8,732 bases of DNA from Verrucomicrobiota bacterium. GTDB taxonomy: Bacteria > Verrucomicrobiota > Verrucomicrobiia > Limisphaerales > UBA11320. Made by a program: the position numbers and the translations under genes. The notes beneath the pieces are model-generated. The model was not told where the DNA came from. It searched no databases and saw nothing but the letters and a program-made list of their open reading frames with translations. Position 1 is the first letter of the stretch. The number at the start of each line of letters is the position of its first letter. Positions 1-6,423 of this stretch are shown here, one piece after another. The stretch spans positions 1 through 8,732 of the forward strand of contig VHDG01000120.1 in assembly GCA_016871475.1 (NCBI GenBank), written 5' to 3'.

Positions 1-201
1 TTTTCCGCAGAGGACATCGACTGCGCAGATCGGGAAAACGATGCATCAACTGATTCCGGGTCGGGATGCCAGGCCCAACCGTCTCCAGAAGGACTGGGAA
101 TCGGGGCTTTCCTCGAAAAAGCCGTGGAGGCGAATGTGTGGCAGTTGGTGGAGGATCTGTTCCGGCGAAGTTCAGAGGCGCGTCACGAGGCCAGTTTCTA
201 A
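1..201 (+). CDS. 3' end of an unidentified protein gene (partial)
   Basis: An open frame runs from the window edge to a TAA at 199-201, giving 66 C-terminal residues with no start codon visible. The first half is polar and low-complexity (Asp, Ser, Gly, Gln, Pro). The last ~35 residues look like a real amphipathic helical tail (AFLEKAVEANVWQLVEDLF, then an Arg/Ser/Glu-rich end). It shares a reading frame with wspR, which starts 66 bases after this stop. In the Pseudomonas wsp cluster the gene just before wspR is wspF (a CheB-type methylesterase), so an upstream Wsp component is a reasonable guess from context, but these residues carry no recognisable CheB, CheA or receptor motif. A competing open frame (41-271) overlaps the wspR start but encodes an Arg/Trp/Ser-rich product that looks non-coding. 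Identity unknown. Confidence 0.45.
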   Translation, partial: FSAEDIDCADRENDASTDSGSGCQAQPSPEGLGIGAFLEKAVEANVWQLVEDLFRRSSEARHEASF

Positions 202-267
202 AGTGTTCTCCACCTCCGCCGATGCATACGACAAAGGCGGGGCGCATCGCTCTGTCTTCAGCCATCT

Positions 268-1290
268 ATGATTGAATCTGCCACGGTCGGACAGGAGTCG
301 GATGTCTTCGAGTTCTCCTCCATCGTTCTGATGGTGGATGACCAAAAAATCGTCGGGGAAGCCATGCGACGAATGCTGCAGGCCGAAAAGGACATCGAGT
401 TCCACTACTGCTCCGATACGGCCTCCGCGATCTCGAGAGCCGAGAGCATCAAACCCACGATCATCCTCCAGGATCTTGTGATGCCCGGAGTCGATGGCAT
501 GAGCATGATTCCCCAATACCGGGCCCACCACGCCACCAGGGACATTCCGATCATCGTGCTCTCGTCCAAGGAGGATCCGGCAGTCAAACGCGATGCCTTT
601 TCCAACGGTGCCAACGACTACCTTGTCAAACTTCCTGATCCCATTGAGCTCATCGCACGCGTGCGTGCGCATTCGCGCGCGTTCCGGTCCCAGCAACAGC
701 TCCGCCTGCTGCAACAGAAGCTGGAGGCTAGCAACGCAGTGTTGCGGCAGTTGTCCTCCCAGGATGGGCTGACGGGGATTGCGAACCGTCAGCACTTCGA
801 CGAGCAGCTGGATCGCGAGTGGCGACGCTGTCAAAGGAATGGAAAGCAGGTCAGCCTGGTCATGATCGATGTGGATGGATTCAAACTCTACAACGATCAT
901 TACGGACATCAGGCGGGTGATGATTGTCTGCGCACGGTGGCGCAGGCTCTGAAAAAAACGATCATGCGACCCGGCGACATCCTTGCGCGGTATGGGGGCG
1001 AGGAGTTCGTGGTCATCCTTCCTGAAACGGATCTTCCTGGGGCAGCTGCGGTGGCGGAACGTTTGCGCGACGCCGTGGAACGTCTGGAGTTGCACCACGA
1101 GAAGTCCCCATGCAGTGATCACGTCACCATCAGTTTGGGTGTGGCGTGCTGCTCCCCCACAGCGCGAATGGAATCGATCACCCTCGTTCGGCATGCGGAC
1201 CGGGCCTTGTATCGCGCGAAAAAGTCAGGTCGAAACCGCGCGTTCCTCGCTGAACCACTGCAAGGACCGCCCGCTGAGCTTGCTGCTTAG
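268..1290 (+). CDS. wspR: WspR-like response regulator diguanylate cyclase (REC-GGDEF)
   Basis: Cytosolic response regulator predicted to make cyclic di-GMP from two GTP when its receiver domain is phosphorylated. Residues ~18-135 form a CheY-like receiver: acidic pair D24/D25, phosphoacceptor D69 in LQDLVMPGVDG, and conserved K121 in LVKLPDP. A helical linker (~138-163) leads into the GGDEF domain (~165-325), with metal-binding MIDVDGFK at 199-206 and the active-site signature RYGGEEF at 241-247. The product-inhibition I-site is intact as RPGD (234-237), five residues before GGEEF. The whole protein follows Pseudomonas WspR closely, including the stretches around IILQDLVMPGVDG and NDYLVKLPD, so the name is more specific than generic REC-GGDEF. 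The ATG at 268 is the first start after an in-frame stop at 199-201; no Shine-Dalgarno precedes it. In Pseudomonas the partner kinase WspE belongs to a surface-sensing chemotaxis-like complex; none of that complex is recognisable here except possibly the truncated upstream gene. Confidence 0.93.
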   Translation: MIESATVGQESDVFEFSSIVLMVDDQKIVGEAMRRMLQAEKDIEFHYCSDTASAISRAESIKPTIILQDLVMPGVDGMSMIPQYRAHHATRDIPIIVLSSKEDPAVKRDAFSNGANDYLVKLPDPIELIARVRAHSRAFRSQQQLRLLQQKLEASNAVLRQLSSQDGLTGIANRQHFDEQLDREWRRCQRNGKQVSLVMIDVDGFKLYNDHYGHQAGDDCLRTVAQALKKTIMRPGDILARYGGEEFVVILPETDLPGAAAVAERLRDAVERLELHHEKSPCSDHVTISLGVACCSPTARMESITLVRHADRALYRAKKSGRNRAFLAEPLQGPPAELAA

Positions 1291-1320
1291 AACCCATCTC
1301 ACAAATAGGGAGGGGTTCTA
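1288..1320 (+). terminator. Stem-loop at the wspR stop codon, possible weak terminator
   Basis: Positions 1288-1295 (TAGAACCC) pair with 1313-1320 (GGGTTCTA). After an A/G mismatch at 1296/1312 the stem continues for four more pairs (1297-1300 with 1308-1311, one G-T wobble) around a 7-base loop. The hairpin includes the wspR stop codon and lies between the converging ends of wspR and the CoA ligase gene. No T-tract follows on either strand, so it is not a canonical intrinsic terminator. It may protect the 3' end or support factor-dependent termination. Confidence 0.35.
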
Positions 1321-1382
1321 GGGACACTAACCCCGGATACCGGGCTTGCCCGCGGTGAGCTGCCCTCCGTCGACCCGTTCGA

Positions 1383-2660
1383 TCACATCCTCGTCCGGCT
1401 CCACCGCCGCGCCTTGTGTTCGTATCGCGGCAAGCTGCCGAACGGAACCAGCCTGACCTCTGCTCTGAGGAGAAACGCGTCCTGGAAGGCCTTCGCCACG
1501 GCCTCAGCGAGCCCTGCTGACGCGCCTTCGATCGAGGGTTCCACCCGTAAGCGGACCTCAATCATGTCCGACTTGTCGGCCAGCTCCACCTGGTACTCCC
1601 CCGCGCGGGGAACGGATCTGATGACGGCTTCGACGCCGGATGGGTAGAGGTTCACTCCACGAACCACCACCATGTCATCGGTCCGGCCACGGATCCCCCC
1701 TCGCAACGCCAGATCCCAGGTCCCACACTCACAACGAGCGAGCTTCGGCATCTCAACCAGGTCCCCGGTACGATAACGGATGAGCGGCGATCCTGTCCGC
1801 CCCAGATTCGTGAGAATCAACTCTCCCAACTCGTTTTCCGCACAGGGACGCAGGGTGTTGGGGTTCAGGATTTCGGCAATGAAGCCCTGCTCCATCACGT
1901 GCAAAACATCCCTCAGGGCAGGGCAAGGACGCGTCACGGGCCCGATCTCGGTCATTCCGTGGTGATCCCATACCCGGCTTCCCGGCCAGGCAGATTCAAT
2001 CCGTGCCCGTGTAGTCGGGACGCTGCCTCCGGGTTCGCCCGCCACGATGATTCGTCGCACCTGACTTCGGGACAGGTCGATACCCTCCTGACGCGCCTTT
2101 TCTGAAAGGTGCAGGGCATAAGTGGGAGTGCAGCACAGGGTGTCAGCCTTGTGATCGATGATTTGTCGAAGCCGCTCCGAGGAACTCAGCCCTCCTCCTG
2201 CGAGACACCGCGCGTGGAGATGTCGCGAGGCCGCCTCGAAAGCGGTCCAGAACCCGAGAAAGGGTCCGAAAGAAAAAGCGAAGTAGATAACGGAGCCCTT
2301 CTCCACACCGGTGGACTCATAGACTTCGAGCCATCGATCCAGCATCCAATTCCAGCTGACAGGGGTATCGAGCCAGACGATTGGGCGACCGGACGTCCCA
2401 CTGGTTTGATGGCTTCGGACGTAAGCATCTGGCGGGCAGGTAAGATTTGTTCCGAAAGGGGGGTTGCACCGTTGATCCTCGGCGATTTCCAGTTTGGAAG
2501 TGAACGGGAGGCTTTGGAGCAATTCGGCCAGGGAGGCTGAGACTCCTGGAGAGCAGCCCACCCTTAGTTTTTCCTGATAGAATGGGTTGGAACCCTGGAC
2601 AGCAGCGAGGAGGCGAAGGAGTTGAGCGCGTTGGGCGGACTCGGTTTGTTCTCGAGTCAT
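1383..2660 (-). CDS. PaaK-family adenylate-forming enzyme (phenylacetate-CoA ligase-like)
   Basis: ANL-superfamily acyl-CoA ligase of the PaaK type, expected to activate a carboxylic acid with ATP and pass it to CoA in the cytosol. The 425 residues match the usual full length of PaaK-like proteins. Landmarks in order: an N-terminal NPFYQEKL segment (25-32) and LPFTSK (51-56) typical of PaaK; the ATP-binding loop SHQTSGTSGRP (83-93); HHGMTEIGP (233-241) in the A5 position; YRTGD (296-300) binding the ribose; a CxC pair (310-312) where PaaK relatives carry CxCG; the hinge GRTDDMVVVRGVNLYP (325-340); and the C-terminal catalytic lysine region LPRYEHKAR (410-418), likely K416. The start lies 9 bases after the stop of the upstream membrane-protein gene, so the two are probably co-transcribed. 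The substrate cannot be read from the sequence, and no paa catabolic genes are nearby, so true phenylacetate activity is doubtful. Confidence 0.85.
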   Translation of the reverse strand: MTREQTESAQRAQLLRLLAAVQGSNPFYQEKLRVGCSPGVSASLAELLQSLPFTSKLEIAEDQRCNPPFGTNLTCPPDAYVRSHQTSGTSGRPIVWLDTPVSWNWMLDRWLEVYESTGVEKGSVIYFAFSFGPFLGFWTAFEAASRHLHARCLAGGGLSSSERLRQIIDHKADTLCCTPTYALHLSEKARQEGIDLSRSQVRRIIVAGEPGGSVPTTRARIESAWPGSRVWDHHGMTEIGPVTRPCPALRDVLHVMEQGFIAEILNPNTLRPCAENELGELILTNLGRTGSPLIRYRTGDLVEMPKLARCECGTWDLALRGGIRGRTDDMVVVRGVNLYPSGVEAVIRSVPRAGEYQVELADKSDMIEVRLRVEPSIEGASAGLAEAVAKAFQDAFLLRAEVRLVPFGSLPRYEHKARRWSRTRM

Positions 2661-2669
2661 GGAGGGTGC

Positions 2670-3227
2670 TCAGGCCGAGGGCTTGGGGGGCTGTGTGGAG
2701 CTCTGAGCCGTCGACGGTTTGACGGGTGCCTGAGGTTTGTCGGGGCGGTAATAGGTCACCAGGAATCCTCCCAAGGCGGCCAGAGCTATCCCGAGAAGAA
2801 ACTGAGGCTGGATGGAGGCCCATCCACCTTTCGGGGGATGCTTGGCGAGCGAGTACAGCACATTGATGATGGGAGCACCGGCGAAGATGATGGACATGAC
2901 GACCCATGGTTTGCCGCCTGCGCCGAAAGCCAGCAGCACCCCGAAAGCGCCGATGGCACCGGCGATGCCGGCGACGAGCGACCAGGTCATGCCTCCGGCG
3001 GAGTAGCCGGAGAACGCCTTGCCATGAACCATGAGGATGAGCAAGGGCGCCAGGACAGCCACGAGGAAATAGGCGATCCCGACGAACAAGAAGGACTTGA
3101 ATCGGGCTTCAGGGGTGATGGGGCCCGTCCCTGAGCCGCCGAGCATCTGGGATTGGCCCTGATGCAGAAGAACCCCGTACACGCCCCATGTAGCAACCGT
3201 CAGCAAGGAAAACAGGAACCATTTCAT
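2670..3227 (-). CDS. EamA-like small membrane protein (half-size DMT transporter type)
   Basis: A 185-residue integral inner-membrane protein with about five hydrophobic helices: roughly residues 2-24, 42-68, 78-105, 107-127 and 140-160, followed by a Pro/Lys/Ser/Gln-rich, probably cytosolic tail of about 25 residues. The opening MKWFLFSLLTVATWGVYGVLL, with its Trp-Gly at the end of helix 1, and a Gly/Ala-rich central helix resemble the N-terminal repeat of EamA/DMT-family transporters. Canonical DMT transporters have two such repeats and ten helices, so this is a single-repeat protein that might act as a dimer, or a related membrane protein without transport activity. The start at 3227 is preferred over an upstream in-frame ATG at 3362: that longer version adds a 45-residue non-hydrophobic leader and would run through the whole divergent promoter region into the neighbouring gene. 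It sits just upstream of the CoA ligase gene. Substrate unknown. Confidence 0.7.
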   Translation of the reverse strand: MKWFLFSLLTVATWGVYGVLLHQGQSQMLGGSGTGPITPEARFKSFLFVGIAYFLVAVLAPLLILMVHGKAFSGYSAGGMTWSLVAGIAGAIGAFGVLLAFGAGGKPWVVMSIIFAGAPIINVLYSLAKHPPKGGWASIQPQFLLGIALAALGGFLVTYYRPDKPQAPVKPSTAQSSTQPPKPSA

Positions 3228-3350
3228 GTGGCCGCGATATTCAGGGGAAGCCCCAGGGTCCGCAAGTCTGGATCCACCCCCGGATAATCCTCCGTTTCTT
3301 ACAGAAATAGCATTGTGCGAAACACCATATAGCGCCATCCTCGACGGTTC
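3228..3350. promoter_or_regulatory. Divergent intergenic region with presumed promoters
   Basis: These 123 bases separate the minus-strand EamA-like/CoA ligase unit from the plus-strand Gfo/Idh/MocA gene, so both promoters should lie here. The part near 3290-3335 is more AT-rich than its surroundings. I could not find a -35/-10 pair with acceptable spacing on either strand: TTACAG at 3299 and TATAGC at about 3328 are too far apart. The call rests on gene orientation, not on a motif. Confidence 0.4.
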
Positions 3351-4733
3351 ATGAAGATGCAAGACAGTTCTCCCGTCAAAGTTGCTGCCGTGAATCGTCG
3401 AAATTTCATCAAACGCTCCTCAGCGGGCACCCTAGCCGCCACGTTGGCAGGGGCCGCTTTCACCTCCTCCAAAGCACAGGCAGCCGAGGCGGCAGGGGAA
3501 AAAAAGCTGCTGGACCCGGTCGGGATAGGCGTTATCGGGTGCGGCGCATGGGGCCGCGATGTATTGAGGACCCTGGCGGAGCTTCCTTCAGCGAATGTGT
3601 TGGGCATCGCCGAGAACTACGAACCCTTTCTGAAACGGGCCAAAGACTCTGCTCCCAAGGCCCAGGGCTATTCGGACTACAAGGAGCTCCTGGCGAACAA
3701 GGACATCAAGTCAGTCGTCATCGCCACTCCCACCCACCAGCACAAGCAAGTGGTTTTGGATTCATTGGCCGCTGGGAAGCATGTCTATTGCGAGGCTCCC
3801 CTGGCCAATAATGAGGAGGATGTGAGAGCGATCGCAAAAGCGGCATCTGCGGCTGTCGGGTCCTTTTTCCAGCCTGGGTTGCAGAACCGATCTGATCCTC
3901 AACGCCACTTCCTGCTGGCGTTCCTGCGCAGCGGGGCAGCGGGCACGATCTTCCGCGCCAGATCCCAGTGGCAAAAGAAAGACAGCTGGCGACGCCGCTC
4001 CCCCAACCCCGATCGCGAGAAGGAGGCCAACTGGCGCTTGGATGACTCGATCTCCCTCGGCCTAGCCGGTGAAATTGGAATTCAACACTTCGATGCAGTC
4101 AGCTGGTTCCTGAAGGAGGATCCCATCGCTGTCTCAGGCTTTGGCGCCACCCATCTTTGGAACGACGGCCGCACGGTCCCGGATAGTGTCCAGGTGGTGC
4201 TGGAGTACCCGAACAAAGTGTTCCTGAACTGCGACATCACGCTGGCGAACTCGTTTGATGGCGATCATGAGCTTTATTACGGCACGGACAGCGCGGTCAT
4301 GGTGCGCAAGAACAAGGCCTGGATGTTCCGTGAGGCGGATGCCCCCCTGCTGGGCTGGGAGGTCTATGCCCGCAAGGACGCGTTCTTCGGAGAACTGGGC
4401 ATCGCATTGGTGGCAAATGCGACCAAGCTGGTGGCTCAGGGAGAAAAGCCCGCAGAGGAAGCTCCCTATGCGAACACTCCGTTGTTTTACGGCCTGGAGG
4501 CTTTTCTGCACAACAGCGCGACCTACACAGCAGGTGTCGCCGACTTTACCGAGAACTACGACGCCTCAGACAAGCAGGCCATGAAGGAGTATCTGGACTC
4601 TCTCCAGAAGTCCTTGATGCCCTCTGCGAGCCTCGCCGACGGTGTCAAAGCGAGCATGGTTGCGATCAAAGCCAGCGAAGCGATCATGAAGAACCAGCGC
4701 GTCGCGTTACCCAAGAGCCTCTTCCAAGTTTAA
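3351..4733 (+). CDS. Tat-exported Gfo/Idh/MocA-family oxidoreductase
   Basis: A 460-residue protein of the NAD(P)-dependent sugar dehydrogenase superfamily carrying a twin-arginine export signal. The signal is NRRNFIKRSSAG (15-26) followed by an Ala/Thr-rich hydrophobic stretch, with a likely cleavage site after AQA (42-44). The Rossmann fold starts at VGIGVIGCGAWGRDVLR (57-73, GxGxxG), continues through ATPTHQHKQV (125-134), and reaches the EKP-loop position at HVYCEAPLAN (144-153). The C-terminal substrate domain contains GEIGIQHFD (240-248), matching the family's GxxxH-type motif with H246. The normally conserved lysine of EKP is alanine here (A149). Exported members with Tat signals are common in Verrucomicrobiota and Planctomycetota, where they are linked to carbohydrate breakdown, and folding with the cofactor before export would explain the Tat route. 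The ATG at 3351 lacks a Shine-Dalgarno. The substrate is unknown and no sugar-utilisation gene is adjacent. Confidence 0.88.
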   Translation: MKMQDSSPVKVAAVNRRNFIKRSSAGTLAATLAGAAFTSSKAQAAEAAGEKKLLDPVGIGVIGCGAWGRDVLRTLAELPSANVLGIAENYEPFLKRAKDSAPKAQGYSDYKELLANKDIKSVVIATPTHQHKQVVLDSLAAGKHVYCEAPLANNEEDVRAIAKAASAAVGSFFQPGLQNRSDPQRHFLLAFLRSGAAGTIFRARSQWQKKDSWRRRSPNPDREKEANWRLDDSISLGLAGEIGIQHFDAVSWFLKEDPIAVSGFGATHLWNDGRTVPDSVQVVLEYPNKVFLNCDITLANSFDGDHELYYGTDSAVMVRKNKAWMFREADAPLLGWEVYARKDAFFGELGIALVANATKLVAQGEKPAEEAPYANTPLFYGLEAFLHNSATYTAGVADFTENYDASDKQAMKEYLDSLQKSLMPSASLADGVKASMVAIKASEAIMKNQRVALPKSLFQV

Positions 4734-4821
4734 CCCCATCCATTTCCTGAATCCATCAGGCAAGTTAACCGTCTGAGGTCCGCGGTTCTCGCATTGTTGA
4801 CTGATCACAAACACATTTCTT

Positions 4822-5469
4822 ATGAGATTACTGACTCGATTCATCCTCGTTGCTGCCGCTCTTGCCCTTTCATTGGTTGGTTCGGCCCATGCCGAAGCCA
4901 TCATCTATAAGGCCTCCCCTGCCGGCAGCACCGTCAAGATCGACGGGACGTCCACGATCCACAACTGGACGGTGGAAGGAAAAATCATCGGCGGGCAGTT
5001 CGAGGCGGATCCCGGTTTCCCCATGAACGGCACACCGGACGCCGGGAAAGCGAGCACCAAGGCGAAGGCATCGATTCCGATCCGGTCGCTCAAGAGCGGC
5101 AAGACCAAGATGGATGAGGTGATGCAGGAACACATGAAGGCCAAGGACCATCCTCGGATCGATTTTGAGACGACGGAAATGTCCGTAAAAGTGGCCCCTG
5201 CGAGCGCCAAGGATGCGATTGTTTTTGATGCCAAGGGCAAGCTGACCATCTCCGGTGTAACGAAGGAAACCGCCATGATCGTCACCTGCGATCGTTCCGA
5301 TGCGACGAAGCTGAAGTTCAAGGGTGAAACGACCTTGAAGATGACCGATTTTGGCATTCAGCCGCCCGCCCCGAGTTTGGCATTGGGTCTGATCAAGACC
5401 GGGGACGAGGTCAAGATCACGATCGAGTGGGTCACAGCCCAGGCACGGACCGAGGCCGCGGCCAAGTAA
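4822..5469 (+). CDS. YceI-like periplasmic lipid-binding-type protein
   Basis: A 215-residue secreted protein with a Sec signal peptide: RLLTRF, a hydrophobic core at residues 8-20, and a likely signal peptidase I cut after AHA (22-24). The mature part matches the YceI domain, an extended lipocalin-like beta barrel that binds isoprenoid or other amphipathic lipids in characterised relatives. Family landmarks are KIDGTSTIHNWTVEG (39-53), the KSGKTKMDEVMQEHMKAKDHPRIDF region (around 92-116), and KGKLTISGVTKE in the second half, where YceI proteins carry G-x-L-T-I-x-G-x-T. No haem-binding or cytochrome motif is present. It starts 88 bases after the oxidoreductase stop in the same direction, with no obvious terminator or Shine-Dalgarno between them, so co-transcription is possible but unproven. 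Periplasmic location is well supported; the ligand is unknown. Confidence 0.85.
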   Translation: MRLLTRFILVAAALALSLVGSAHAEAIIYKASPAGSTVKIDGTSTIHNWTVEGKIIGGQFEADPGFPMNGTPDAGKASTKAKASIPIRSLKSGKTKMDEVMQEHMKAKDHPRIDFETTEMSVKVAPASAKDAIVFDAKGKLTISGVTKETAMIVTCDRSDATKLKFKGETTLKMTDFGIQPPAPSLALGLIKTGDEVKITIEWVTAQARTEAAAK

Positions 5470-5627
5470 GGCGACCTTCACTTTGTCCAACATTTTTGTG
5501 GCACATTTGTTTGCCTTTGGTATTTTCCCCAACCTTTCGCGCATGCCTCTATCGTGTTAGCGGCAGGATGGCAGCTCGATAATCCAGGGCGGATCTCTGG
5601 GTTTGCACACTTTCTTAGAAAATCGTT
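5470..5627 (+). promoter_or_regulatory. Upstream region of the dksA-like/rpmG/rpsR cluster
   Basis: This 158-base gap is visibly more T-rich than the surrounding genes and is the likely promoter region of the downstream cluster. The best -10 candidate is GATAAT at 5578-5583 (five of six bases match TATAAT), but the base run 16-18 positions upstream is a poor -35. I found no palindromic Zur-type box and no riboswitch-like fold. The yceI stop is followed by no convincing hairpin with a T-tract. Confidence 0.25.
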
Positions 5628-6227
5628 GTGACGACTAAAAAGAAAACTGACAAGAAGGCCGGTGGTCGTTCATCGGCCAAAGGCAAGTCCGGGCATGCCA
5701 CCTCGGCGGCGATTCTGGGGCTTAGCGGCGGTGGAAAGTCATTGGGTAATCCCCCGGCTGCAAAGAGGGTGAAGCCTGAATGGGTCAAGTATCAGCAGAA
5801 CCTTCTTGAGCTGCGTGAGCGGCTGCAGAGCCAGATGAACGGATTGGCCCGTGAATCCGCAGCTGAAATGGACAATTACAGCCTGCACATGGCGGATTCC
5901 GGCACCGACAATTTTGACCGTGATTTCGCTTTGAGCCTTCTGTCTTCGGATCAGGACGCGGTCTATGAGATCGAAGAGGCCCTGAAACGAATTGAGAGGG
6001 GCACCTACGGGACCTGTGAACTGACCGGAAAGACGATCCCCAAGGCACGTCTTGAGGCAATTCCCTGGACCCGGTTTACGGTTGAAGCCCAGGGCCAGCT
6101 CGAGAAAGAGGGCGCGCTGCGTTCCCGCAAGCTCGGGAGCCTCCGGACTGTCGACGACACCTCAGCTCCCATTGAGATAGACGATGATGACGAGGTTGAG
6201 GAGAAGCCCGCCAAGGAGAAGGAGTAA
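5628..6227 (+). CDS. DksA/TraR-like regulator with degenerate zinc finger
   Basis: A 199-residue protein related to DksA/TraR, the family that enters the RNA polymerase secondary channel and modulates rRNA and stress promoters. A Lys/Gly/Ser-rich disordered N-terminus (1-50) precedes a long helical region (~52-126) with an acidic stretch MADSGTDNFDRDFALSLL (88-105) where DksA has its coiled-coil tip. The finger region YGTCELTGKTIPKARLEAIP (127-146) clearly aligns with DksA, but only the first cysteine (C130) remains; the other three ligand positions are T133, T151 and A154, so four-cysteine zinc binding is not possible. The C-terminus is highly acidic. The GTG at 5628 is chosen because an in-frame stop sits at 5616-5618 and the next in-frame ATG would delete the helical domain. 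It lies 20 bases before rpmG, suggesting one transcript with rpmG and rpsR. It may instead be a structural cousin that does not bind polymerase. Confidence 0.82.
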   Translation: MTTKKKTDKKAGGRSSAKGKSGHATSAAILGLSGGGKSLGNPPAAKRVKPEWVKYQQNLLELRERLQSQMNGLARESAAEMDNYSLHMADSGTDNFDRDFALSLLSSDQDAVYEIEEALKRIERGTYGTCELTGKTIPKARLEAIPWTRFTVEAQGQLEKEGALRSRKLGSLRTVDDTSAPIEIDDDDEVEEKPAKEKE

Positions 6228-6247
6228 GTTTTTCAGAGCACGAATTT

Positions 6248-6415
6248 ATGCCACGCGAAATTGTAACCATTGAGTGCACCGAGGCTCGCAAGGAGGGGAA
6301 GTCCCCTTCCCGGTACACCACCACACGCAACAAAAAGCTTCAGACTGAGAAGATCCAGTTGAAGAAGTATAATCCCGCGCTGCGCCGTCACACGGTGCAT
6401 CGGGAGATCAAGTAA
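6248..6415 (+). CDS. rpmG: 50S ribosomal protein L33 (bL33), cysteine-poor form
   Basis: A 55-codon gene for the small large-subunit protein bL33. The product begins MPREIVTIECTEARKEG, continues with the family core RYTTTRNKK (22-30) and LKKYNP (38-43), and ends RRHTVHREIK, closely matching the L33 fold. Zinc-binding L33 proteins carry two CxxC pairs. Here the first is reduced to C10 with A13 in place of the second cysteine, and the second pair is N42 and L45, so this is a zinc-independent form. The gene lies 20 bases after the DksA-like stop and 8 bases before rpsR, which indicates an operon. No Shine-Dalgarno precedes the ATG (GCACGAATTT upstream). Identification is secure despite the short length. 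Confidence 0.95.
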   Translation: MPREIVTIECTEARKEGKSPSRYTTTRNKKLQTEKIQLKKYNPALRRHTVHREIK

Positions 6416-6423
6416 TTCTTTCT

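Noticed and set aside
41..271. 76-codon frame overlapping the wspR start by ATGA, suggesting translational coupling
   Set aside because: The product is rich in Arg, Trp and Ser without any motif; the alternative frame ending at 201 has a more protein-like helical tail.
172..1194. 340-codon minus-strand open frame opposite wspR
   Set aside because: It is the antisense shadow of a securely identified gene; its His/Arg/Asp-rich product has no domain pattern, and its equal length to wspR is coincidental.
1332..1344. CCCGG-ATA-CCGGG inverted repeat in the convergent gap
   Set aside because: Short stem with a three-base loop and no T-run; too weak to call a terminator or operator.
2109..2540. 143-codon plus-strand open frame opposite the CoA ligase
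   Set aside because: Shadow of the PaaK-like gene; composition is not protein-like and no start context or neighbour supports it.
4746..4760. Small inverted repeat CCTGA/TCAGG after the oxidoreductase gene as a terminator
   Set aside because: Only five base pairs and no T-tract follow; expected by chance.
4797..4825. TTGACT with TATGAG as a promoter for the YceI gene
   Set aside because: The -10 candidate would overlap the start codon itself, requiring an implausible start site within the coding sequence.
5499..5514. Sigma-54-like promoter (TGGCAC ... TTGC) upstream of the DksA-like gene
   Set aside because: The spacing between the GG and GC elements is 11 bases instead of the strict 10, so it would not be expected to work.
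4870..5544. 224-codon minus-strand open frame opposite the YceI gene
   Set aside because: Arg/Gly/Leu-rich product without motifs; the plus strand has a clear signal peptide and YceI domain over the same bases.
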